Assembly (NCBI RefSeq): GCF_900115815.1
Contig: NZ_FOXV01000001.1
Span: forward strand, 310,001-374,000
DNA from: Roseivivax halotolerans
Lineage (GTDB): Bacteria > Pseudomonadota > Alphaproteobacteria > Rhodobacterales > Rhodobacteraceae
DNA length: 64,000 nucleotides
Reading direction: 5' to 3'
The notes under the pieces were generated by a model. The model was given only the letters and a program-made list of their open reading frames with translations, ran no database searches and was not told where the DNA came from. A program made the translations under genes and the position numbers. Of the stretch, positions 56,731-64,000 are shown in pieces; position 1 is the first letter of the stretch, and each line of letters opens with the position of its first letter.

Positions 56731-59687
56731 TTTTCGAGAACGAAGCCAAACCGCGCCTGTTCGGCATGCCGCCCGGCGCGGATTTTGCCGCCGAGCTCGT
56801 GAGCGGCCTGCGCCGACGCGTCGCGCATATGTCACCCGAGACGATGGCGCGAACCGAGCTTTACGCCAATAGCGGGCGCATGGCTCGCCGGATCGAGGCG
56901 TGTTTCGCCGACGGCCCGCCAAGCTTCCTCCCTCGTATTCGTCTTCTGACCGACACCGCCGAACCGGGCCTCCGCGCGCTGCTACCAGAGCCTGTCTCGC
57001 CCCTCAGACGGCGCCTGGAGCTGACCAGCCTCGTGTCCCGGCTTCTCGATCAGGACCCCGATCTTGCGCCTCGTTCGGCCCTGTTCGACTTGTCGGACTC
57101 ACTCGCCGGTCTCATGGAGGAAATGCAGATCGAGGGTGTTCCGCCCGAAGCAATCGCGACGCTCGATGTCGAGGATCAGTCCGGGCACTGGGAGCGCGCG
57201 CTCGGTTTTCTGCGGATCGTGCAGGACTATTTCGACGCGACCCATCCTGAGCCCGATGCCGCCGCGCTCCAGCGCCGGGCGGTGGCGGCACGGATCGCGC
57301 GATGGCAAACCTTCCCGCCGGAACACCCGGTGGTCGTGGCGGGCTCGACGGGGTCGCGCGGAACCACGCACGAGATGATGGTCGAAGTCGCGCGTTTGCC
57401 GCAGGGCGCCGTGATCCTGCCGGGCTTCGATTTCGACATGCCCCGCCATGTCTGGGACCAGTTGATCGACGATCTTCCACGCGCCGATAAAAGCCAGCCG
57501 GGCGAGGATCATCCGCAGTTCCGCTTTGCGCGTTTGCTGCGCGACCTCGGCGCAAGCCCAGCTGATGTGAAACCCTGGGGCGGCCCGGCTCCCGCGCCGG
57601 GCCGGAACAGGCTCGTCTCGCTCGCGCTGCGCCCGGCCCCGGTCACGGATCAATGGCTGACCGAGGGGCCCGAGCTGCCACCTCTGGGCGCGGCGACAGA
57701 GCAGGTGACTTTGCTGGAGGCCGCGCATCCCCGCGAAGAGGCCGTCGCCATCGCTATGCGCCTGCGCGAAGCGGCGGAGCGGGGGCAAAATGCGGCTCTG
57801 ATCACGCCGGATCGCGTCCTGACACGGCAAGTGACGGCAGCGCTCGACAGGTGGGGCATCGTGCCGGACGATTCCGCAGGTCAGCCGGCGCAACTGTCGC
57901 CTCCGGGTCGGCTTTTGCGTCAGGTGGCGGCCCTGTTCCACGAGGATCTGACCGCCGAGACGCTTCTGGCCCTGCTGAAGCACCCGCTCTGCCATGCCGG
58001 CGACACGCCCAAGGAGGACCGCAGCGCGCATACACGCGCAGTGCCGGCGCTCGAAGCGCATATCCGTCGGAAGGGGCTGCCTTACCCGGATGCGGAATCT
58101 CTGCGCGCATGGGGCGAGCGATGCGGTCACGCTGCCTGGGCCGATTGGCTTGCGCGCACCGTGTGCGACCGAAAAATCACCGGACACCAGCAGCTCGGCG
58201 AGTGGATCGCCGCGCATCAGGCCCTTGCTGAAGCCGTGTCCGCAGGCAGCCAAGGCGCTGGACCGCGTGCCTTGTGGGACAAGGAAGCCGGGCGCACCTT
58301 GCATTCGGTCATGGAGGCGCTGACCCGCGAAGCCGATGCCGGGGCCGACCTTTCGGCCCGCGATTACGCCGACCTTTTCCGAGCGGTCCTGTCCCGCGAA
58401 GAGGTGCGAAACCCGGACAGCGTCCATACCGGCATCCGTATCTGGGGCGCGATCGAAGCACGGGTCATGGGCGCTGACCTGATGATCCTCGGCGGTCTGA
58501 ACGAAGGCTCCTGGCCGGAAATGCCCAAGCCAGACCCGTGGCTCAACCGGCGTATGCGAGCAGATGCGGGTCTAACACTGCCTGAAAGGCGTATCGGGCT
58601 TGCAGCGCATGATTTCCAGCAGGCGATTGGCGCACGTGAAGTCTGGCTCACCCGTGCCACGAAATCCGATGACGCGGACACCGTGCCGTCGCGCTGGCTG
58701 AACCGGATCACCAACCTCATGGCAGGCTTGCCAGAACGCGGAGGCGATGTCGCGCTCAAGGCGATGAGAGCGCGGGGGCGCGACTGGCTGAGAAAGGTCC
58801 ATGCCCTCGAAACGCCGATCGCGGCACCCACGGCAAAGCGCCCGTCGCCCCGGCCGCCATCCGAAGCGCGGCCGCGATCCCTGCGCCTGACGCAAGTGAA
58901 AACCCTGATCCGCGACCCTTACGCGATCTATGCCCGGAATGTTCTGCGCCTCATGCCGCTCAATCCGCTGATGCAGGCGCCGGATGCGCTTTTGCGTGGA
59001 ATAGTGACGCATGACGCGCTTGAAGCGTTCGGAAAAGCTATGCGGGACGAAGGTCTTCAGCCGACGGCGGAGACGTTTCTTCTGCATGTCACCCGCGCGC
59101 TGGCCGAGAAGGTGCCCTTCCCCCTCGCGCGGCAGCTTTGGCACGCGCGCATGCGGCGGGTGGCGGGAAGCTTCGCGCAGGACGAGGCGGCGCGGCAGGC
59201 CCGCGCGGGCCTCGCCCATATCGAGGCTGAAGGCGAAGCGCGGCTGGAACTGCTGGACTTCACTCTGACTACCCGTGCCGACCGGATCGATATCGACGAC
59301 CGGGGTGGCGCGTATCTTTACGACTACAAGACGGGCAATCCGCCGCAGCCCAAAGAGCAGAAATTCTTCGACAAGCAGCTTCTTCTGACCGCCGCCATGA
59401 TCGAGCGTCAGGCATTCGACGGGCTTCGCCCGCGCTTTATCGCGGATGCGCGGTATATCGGTCTCGGCTCGAATGCCGGCGAGGTGCCGGCGCCTCTGGA
59501 CGAAGAGCCCCCGGCGAAGGTCTGGTCGGATCTCGAAGCGCTGATCGCGCGATACCTCGACGCCGGACAGGGCTTCACCGCGCGGCGTGCGATGCTGCTC
59601 GACAGCGGATCGAGCGATTACGACGATCTGTCCCGGCTCGGCGAATGGTCGGTCTCCGACAAGGCAAACTCCGAGGAGGTGTCCTGA
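56727..59687 (+). CDS. addB: Double-strand break repair protein AddB
   Basis: Nuclease subunit of the AddAB helicase-nuclease, alphaproteobacterial type. The 986-residue protein has an inactive-helicase-like N-terminal region, internal motifs such as LLEAAHPREEAVAIAMRLREA (in two pieces about 328-348), and the GGLNEGSWPEMPKPDPWLNR segment near 590-610. The C-terminal PD-(D/E)xK nuclease domain contains RADRIDID and YLYDYKTGN (about 845-870). It begins in the murU stop (ATGA) and shares one base with the addA start (TGATG). Confidence 0.95.
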   Translation: MIFENEAKPRLFGMPPGADFAAELVSGLRRRVAHMSPETMARTELYANSGRMARRIEACFADGPPSFLPRIRLLTDTAEPGLRALLPEPVSPLRRRLELTSLVSRLLDQDPDLAPRSALFDLSDSLAGLMEEMQIEGVPPEAIATLDVEDQSGHWERALGFLRIVQDYFDATHPEPDAAALQRRAVAARIARWQTFPPEHPVVVAGSTGSRGTTHEMMVEVARLPQGAVILPGFDFDMPRHVWDQLIDDLPRADKSQPGEDHPQFRFARLLRDLGASPADVKPWGGPAPAPGRNRLVSLALRPAPVTDQWLTEGPELPPLGAATEQVTLLEAAHPREEAVAIAMRLREAAERGQNAALITPDRVLTRQVTAALDRWGIVPDDSAGQPAQLSPPGRLLRQVAALFHEDLTAETLLALLKHPLCHAGDTPKEDRSAHTRAVPALEAHIRRKGLPYPDAESLRAWGERCGHAAWADWLARTVCDRKITGHQQLGEWIAAHQALAEAVSAGSQGAGPRALWDKEAGRTLHSVMEALTREADAGADLSARDYADLFRAVLSREEVRNPDSVHTGIRIWGAIEARVMGADLMILGGLNEGSWPEMPKPDPWLNRRMRADAGLTLPERRIGLAAHDFQQAIGAREVWLTRATKSDDADTVPSRWLNRITNLMAGLPERGGDVALKAMRARGRDWLRKVHALETPIAAPTAKRPSPRPPSEARPRSLRLTQVKTLIRDPYAIYARNVLRLMPLNPLMQAPDALLRGIVTHDALEAFGKAMRDEGLQPTAETFLLHVTRALAEKVPFPLARQLWHARMRRVAGSFAQDEAARQARAGLAHIEAEGEARLELLDFTLTTRADRIDIDDRGGAYLYDYKTGNPPQPKEQKFFDKQLLLTAAMIERQAFDGLRPRFIADARYIGLGSNAGEVPAPLDEEPPAKVWSDLEALIARYLDAGQGFTARRAMLLDSGSSDYDDLSRLGEWSVSDKANSEEVS

Positions 59688-62600
59688 TGCGGGACGATGC
59701 CAGCGAAGCGCAGGTGATTGCCGCACGTCCCGGAAGCTCGACCTGGCTTTCGGCCAATGCCGGTTCCGGCAAGACACGCGTTTTGACCGACCGCGTGGCG
59801 CGGCTTCTTCTCGAGAATGTCGCGCCCGAGAACATCCTCTGCCTGACCTACACAAAAGCCGCCGCGAGCGAGATGCAGAACCGTCTCTTCAAGCGGCTCG
59901 GTGCCTGGGCAATGCTGCCGGATGCGGACCTGCGCTCGGAGCTCGGCACGCTCGGCGTCGACGGTCCTTTCGAGCCGGTTTTTCTGCAGAAGGCACGCAC
60001 ACTCTTTGCCCGCGCCATTGAGACGCCGGGCGGTTTGCGGATCCAGACCATCCACTCTTTCTGCGCTGCGCTTCTGCGGCGGTTCCCGCTCGAGGCACAG
60101 GTCAGCCCGGATTTCCGCGAGATGGAGGACCGTTCGGCCGAACTTCTGCGCGCCGAGATCCTCGAGCGCATGTCCGCCGGTCCGGAGGCCGCGCGCGTCT
60201 CCGATCTCGCGCTGCATTTCACCGGGCAGGACGACAGCCTCGATGGGCTTCTGAAGGAGGTTTTGAGCCGAAAGAGTGCCTTTTTTGGAGGAATAACTCA
60301 CGGAGACCTCAAGGCACTCTACGGCGTCCCGCCGGAATATGACGCGCAATCGCTGCTAGCAGAGACATTCCTCGGCAGCGAGGCACAGCTACTGGCGAGA
60401 GTACGCGCCGCGATGGAGGAGTATGGCGGCCCCACCGATCAAAATAACGCAGCGCGTCTGGCCGGAATCACACTCGACACCGTTTCCGATCTCGCAGTCC
60501 TCGAAGAGGTCTTTCTAACCGGTAAGGCGGCAAAGCTGCCATTCAGTGCGAAAGCCGGATCCGTGCCGACGAAGGCATGCCAGAAGCAGGCCGGGCTTGC
60601 CGACCTCATGCCCGATATCGATAATCTGGCCGCTCGGATCGAAGAAGCAAGGCCAAAGCGGACAGCCCTCGCCGCCACCGAGCGCGATCTCGCCCTGCAT
60701 CGCTTCGCCGAAGTCTTTCTGCCCGCCTACGAGGCCGAAAAACAGGCTCGCGGCTGGCTCGATTTCGACGATCTGATCGAGAAGGCGCATGAGCTTTTGT
60801 CCAACTCGGACGTAGCCGAATGGGTGCTATACCGACTGGACGGCGGGATCGACCACATCCTCGTTGACGAGGCCCAGGACACGAACCCGCTGCAATGGCG
60901 CGTCATCGAGAAGCTGGCCCGCGAATTCACGGCCGGGCAAGGCGCGCGCGCGGATCTCTTGCGAACGATCTTCGTGGTCGGGGACACCAAGCAGTCGATC
61001 TATTCGTTCCAGGGCGCTGATCCCGATGAATTCGAGCGGATGCGCGCCGCCTTCGACGCGCGGCTGAATGATGCGGGCACACCTCTCGAAATTCGGTCGC
61101 TCGCCTATTCCTTCCGCTCGGCGGGTCCGATCCTGCAGGCGGTCGATGCGACATTCGACGATGCGGACGGGTCCGGCTTTGCCCCCGGCGGACGGCATCT
61201 GCCGTTTCATGCCGAAATGCCCGGACAGGTCGATCTCTGGCCCGTTGTCCCCAAGCCCGAGAAAGACGAAGACGACGTTTGGTACGAGCCGGTCGACCGG
61301 CCCGCACCCACCGATGCGACCGTTGTGCTTGCCAAGCGGATCGCGCGGTTCATTCGCGAAGCGATCGAGCGCAAGCAGCCCCTGCAACTCGGCCAGTCCG
61401 CACCCCGCGCCATGCATGCGGGCGATGTTCTGATCCTCGTGCGGCGGCGGGGCACGCTTTTCGCCGAGATCATCCGCGCCTGTAAGGCCGAGGGACTGCC
61501 GGTTGCGGGCGCAGACCGGCTCAAGGTCATGGCGGAGCGGGCTGTGAAGGATATCGGCGCGCTCTTGTCTTTCCTCGCCACGCAAGAAGACAACCTGTCC
61601 CTCGCGGTCGCCCTGCGCTCTCCATTATTTGGGTTGGGCGAACAGGATCTGTTCTCGCTCGCCCACAAGCGGAAGGGCGAAAGCCTTTGGGAACAACTGC
61701 GAAAGCGCGAGCCCGATTACTCCCAGACGCTCGCGATCCTGAACGACTTGCGTCGTCAGGCCGATTTCCTGCGCCCCTACGACATGATCGAACGGATCCT
61801 GACGCGCCATAACGGCCGGGCGAAGCTGATCGGCCGGCTTGGCATAGAGGCTGAGGACGGGATCGACGCGCTGCTGGCACAGGCCCTCGCCTATGAGAGC
61901 GGCGCGGTGCCCTCGCTCACCGGGTTTCTCGGCTGGATGCAAACAGACGATCTGGAGATCAAACGCAGCCCCGAAGCCGCGGGGCGCGCGATCCGTGTCA
62001 TGACGGTCCACGGAGCTAAGGGCCTGGAGGCGCCGGTCGTGATCCTGCCCGATTGCGCCAAGGCGAAGGCCGAACACAAGGGCGCCTTGCTGGACCTTGG
62101 TCCCGACAGCGTCGTCTGGAAGGCCAAAAGCGAGGAGATGCCCGAGGCTCAAAGCGAGGCGCTGGAGATCGCCAAGGCGCGCGACAAGGCAGAGCGCGAC
62201 CGGCTCCTCTACGTCGCGATGACGCGGGCTGAGGCATGGCTCGTCGTTGCAGCGGCAAGCGATATCGGCAAGACGCCAGACGAGTCGTGGTACGGGCAGA
62301 TGCAAAGGGGTCTGGAGCGGGCCGGAGCCCTCCCCTTCGCGTCGCGTGATGGCGAAGGGTTGCGCCTCGGAGCGCTGCCTGACGTTCCGGCTGAAGAGGC
62401 TTCAGTCTCCGAAGAACAGGCTCTATCTCTGCCCGATCACTTCCGCCGCGACGCCGCCGTGCCGCTGGTCCAGCGCGCGCTTCTTTCCCCTTCGTATCTC
62501 GGAGGGGCCAAGGCGCTTCCCGGCGACGGGGATGAGACGGAGATCGCGAAAGCACGCGGCACGCGGATTCACGCACTGCTCGAGGTTTTGCCCGACCTGC

Positions 62601-63070
62601 CCGAGACCGACCGGCCGTTGGCGGCGAACCGAACGCTGGCCGGGATGCGGGTGCCGGAAAATGACCGAGCCGAGCTCGCAGGTGAGGCACTGTCCGTCCT
62701 CACGGCACCGGAACTGTCCGACATCTTTTCGTACGGCGCGCTGGCCGAAGTACCGCTGACCGCCGATCTACCTCGTCTGGGCCCGATGCACGGCATCATC
62801 GACCGGCTGATCATTACGCCGGAACGCGTTCTTGCGGTCGATTTCAAGACGAACAGGCAGGTGCCTGCCACGGCAGACGCAGTTCCCGAAGGCCTTCTGA
62901 GACAGATGGGCGCCTACCGCGCCATGCTGAGCGCGATCTATCCCGGACGGAACGTCGAGACCGCGATCCTCTGGACCGCAACGGCGCAGATCATGAGCTT
63001 GCCCGCCGCGCTCACGGACGCGGCACTCGCACGCGCGGCCCCGCTTGATTCTGCCGAGGCTGCTCCATAG
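59687..63070 (+). CDS. addA: Double-strand break repair helicase AddA
   Basis: UvrD-like helicase-nuclease of 1127 residues, partner of AddB. Walker A ANAGSGKTRVLTDRVARLL (23-41), LTYTKAAASEM (Ia), ILVDEAQDTNPLQW (motif II), VGDTKQSIYSFQGADP (III), VMTVHGAKGLEAPVVILPD (V), LLYVAMTRAEAWLVV (VI), and a C-terminal nuclease with VLAVDFKTN (about 1060). The start ATG at 59687 follows GAGGAGGT and overlaps the addB stop by one base. It is followed 42 nt later by trxA. Confidence 0.96.
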   Translation: MRDDASEAQVIAARPGSSTWLSANAGSGKTRVLTDRVARLLLENVAPENILCLTYTKAAASEMQNRLFKRLGAWAMLPDADLRSELGTLGVDGPFEPVFLQKARTLFARAIETPGGLRIQTIHSFCAALLRRFPLEAQVSPDFREMEDRSAELLRAEILERMSAGPEAARVSDLALHFTGQDDSLDGLLKEVLSRKSAFFGGITHGDLKALYGVPPEYDAQSLLAETFLGSEAQLLARVRAAMEEYGGPTDQNNAARLAGITLDTVSDLAVLEEVFLTGKAAKLPFSAKAGSVPTKACQKQAGLADLMPDIDNLAARIEEARPKRTALAATERDLALHRFAEVFLPAYEAEKQARGWLDFDDLIEKAHELLSNSDVAEWVLYRLDGGIDHILVDEAQDTNPLQWRVIEKLAREFTAGQGARADLLRTIFVVGDTKQSIYSFQGADPDEFERMRAAFDARLNDAGTPLEIRSLAYSFRSAGPILQAVDATFDDADGSGFAPGGRHLPFHAEMPGQVDLWPVVPKPEKDEDDVWYEPVDRPAPTDATVVLAKRIARFIREAIERKQPLQLGQSAPRAMHAGDVLILVRRRGTLFAEIIRACKAEGLPVAGADRLKVMAERAVKDIGALLSFLATQEDNLSLAVALRSPLFGLGEQDLFSLAHKRKGESLWEQLRKREPDYSQTLAILNDLRRQADFLRPYDMIERILTRHNGRAKLIGRLGIEAEDGIDALLAQALAYESGAVPSLTGFLGWMQTDDLEIKRSPEAAGRAIRVMTVHGAKGLEAPVVILPDCAKAKAEHKGALLDLGPDSVVWKAKSEEMPEAQSEALEIAKARDKAERDRLLYVAMTRAEAWLVVAAASDIGKTPDESWYGQMQRGLERAGALPFASRDGEGLRLGALPDVPAEEASVSEEQALSLPDHFRRDAAVPLVQRALLSPSYLGGAKALPGDGDETEIAKARGTRIHALLEVLPDLPETDRPLAANRTLAGMRVPENDRAELAGEALSVLTAPELSDIFSYGALAEVPLTADLPRLGPMHGIIDRLIITPERVLAVDFKTNRQVPATADAVPEGLLRQMGAYRAMLSAIYPGRNVETAILWTATAQIMSLPAALTDAALARAAPLDSAEAAP

Positions 63071-63112
63071 GTTTGCTCCAAGACATCCCGTAATTTCGAT
63101 GGAGTAGATGCC

Positions 63113-63433
63113 ATGGCCACAGTTGCCGTTACAGACGATACTTTCGACCAGGAAGTGAAGAATTCCGACGTGCCCGTAGTCGTCGACTTCTGGGCCGAAT
63201 GGTGCGGTCCCTGCAAACAGATCGGTCCGGCTCTCGAGGAGCTGAGCGCCGAATATGACGGCAAGATCAAGGTCGCGAAGGTCGATGTGGATTCGAACCC
63301 GAATACCGCGGCGGCGATGGGCGTGCGCGGCATTCCGGCGCTCTTCATCTTCAAGGACGGCCAGGTTGTGTCCAACCGCGCGGGCGCCGCTCCGAAAGCC
63401 GCCCTCAAAGGCTGGATCGACGAGTCGATCTGA
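63113..63433 (+). CDS. trxA: Thioredoxin
   Basis: General protein disulfide reductase of 106 residues, with the active site WCGPC (Cys31, Cys34), the cis-Pro in [12 protein letters not shown] (about 71-82) and full normal length. It follows addA on the same strand after 42 nt and is closed by a strong terminator. Thioredoxin beside addA is usual in Rhodobacteraceae. Confidence 0.97.
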   Translation: MATVAVTDDTFDQEVKNSDVPVVVDFWAEWCGPCKQIGPALEELSAEYDGKIKVAKVDVDSNPNTAAAMGVRGIPALFIFKDGQVVSNRAGAAPKAALKGWIDESI

Positions 63434-63459
63434 TCGGTTGAAATGCCGAGCGAATGATC

Positions 63460-63489
63460 GCCCCGCGCCCGGAACGGCGCGGGGCTTTT
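63460..63489 (+). terminator. Rho-independent terminator after trxA
   Basis: GCCCCGCGCC (63460-63469) pairs with GGCGCGGGGC (63476-63485) over a 6-nt loop, followed by TTTT. It separates trxA from the convergent phosphotransferase gene. Confidence 0.9.
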
Positions 63490-63493
63490 CGTA

Positions 63494-64000
63494 TCAAACC
63501 TCGAAAACGCGGCTGACGAGCGACATCAGCCGATCGAACCGCCGGGATTGCGCGGCGCTGCGAAGACGCTGCTCGGCTGGAAGGCCCCACCACTCTGCCA
63601 ACACCCGATGCCTCAGAAGCATCTGCACCGAGGGATCTGTCTCTTGCACCAGCGTGTACCCGCGGAAGAACGCCGATAGGAGTGAGAGAGGCAGCACTTC
63701 CCTTGGCACGATGGCCGAATGATCGGCTCGCAGCGTGGCGACATCGACGAGCAGGCGCGCGATGTCATGCCCGACGGGAGACGCGCCGGCTTCGTGAAAA
63801 TCCAGCCCCCAGACGCGATCTCCTAAAAGGAGATTACGCATGTGCAGATCGCCGTGAAGCTTGGCGGCCACCGTTTCCTGACCTTCGAAACGCGGGCGCA
63901 TGTCCTTGAACCGAGATGCCGCCTTCCGAAACCTCTGCGCCTCTGCGATGGGACGCTGTCCAGCGGCTTCTTCGGCCAGAATAGTGTCGAGGTATCGATA
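63494..64000 (-). CDS. Phosphotransferase family protein (aminoglycoside phosphotransferase fold), 5' end outside window
   Basis: The frame is open from the stop at 63494 to the right edge, giving the last 168 residues. The catalytic loop LHGDLHMRNLLLGD and the metal-binding GLDFHEAGASPVGHDIARLL segment are clear kinase-like motifs of the APH fold. The C-terminal part is helical. Members phosphorylate small metabolites or antibiotics; there is no way to tell which here. An internal ATG at 63901 is not the true start, because similar coding sequence continues upstream (AEEAAGQRPIAEAQRFR). Confidence 0.85.
   Translation of the reverse strand, partial: YRYLDTILAEEAAGQRPIAEAQRFRKAASRFKDMRPRFEGQETVAAKLHGDLHMRNLLLGDRVWGLDFHEAGASPVGHDIARLLVDVATLRADHSAIVPREVLPLSLLSAFFRGYTLVQETDPSVQMLLRHRVLAEWWGLPAEQRLRSAAQSRRFDRLMSLVSRVFEV

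Overview
The window is GC-rich chromosomal DNA from an alphaproteobacterium, most likely the Rhodobacteraceae (Roseobacter group). Evidence is gene content and local order: regB facing senC-regA, a PAS protein of the DivL type after regB, addB-addA behind amgK-murU, the mce-DUF1467 pair, and many small Rhodobacteraceae-type families (DUF6455, DUF1467, TIGR02302). A bchJ-like gene with two PpsR-type operators, together with RegB/RegA, suggests an organism capable of aerobic anoxygenic photosynthesis. Everything here was read by eye; no database search was run.

Layout. 1-606 is the end of an AT-rich polysaccharide pyruvyl transferase-like gene, probably the edge of an acquired surface-polysaccharide region. 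690-8147 is core metabolism: carB, bchJ, cfa, aspS. 8260-14632 holds tRNA-Leu(CAG), an NDUFA9-like protein, a pair of four-cysteine DUF6455 genes behind an FNR-type box, an M48 lipoprotein protease, small redox and membrane proteins, mce, a response regulator and tRNA-Pro(CGG). 14678-21090 carries a DMT transporter and the leucine genes leuB, leuD and leuC with two unrelated genes between leuB and leuD. 21412-30735 has mscS, a cupin, a thiolase, a large hybrid histidine kinase, yaaA, recQ and yggT. 30865-36026 runs mostly rightward: thioesterase, MFS transporter, mepA, a phytase-like protein, a YhhQ transporter, a structured RNA element with an extreme Shine-Dalgarno sequence, and arfB. 36030-42150 is a leftward run: argH, two tiny lipoproteins, DUF2834, lysA, TIGR02302. 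42176-50597 holds tlpA, a small secreted protein, a sterol-desaturase pair, hisC-tyrA-extensin, pncA-pncB and trhO. 50594-54574 is the redox and cell-cycle signalling block: regA, senC, regB, divL-like. 54633-63433 is a tightly overlapped train: tsaE, amgK, murU, addB, addA, trxA. A phosphotransferase gene is cut by the right edge.

How it works together. No mobile element, CRISPR array or defence island was seen. The most interesting material is regulatory and small-scale: PpsR boxes placed on the bchJ promoter, an FNR box at about -41.5 before two proteins sharing C-x2-C-x5-C-x16-C, CtrA-type sites before three signalling genes, a Pho-box-like tandem repeat before a secreted protein, and an 18-nt complement to the 16S rRNA 3' end that drives an 18-codon ORF inside a structured, terminator-ended RNA next to the ribosome-rescue gene arfB.
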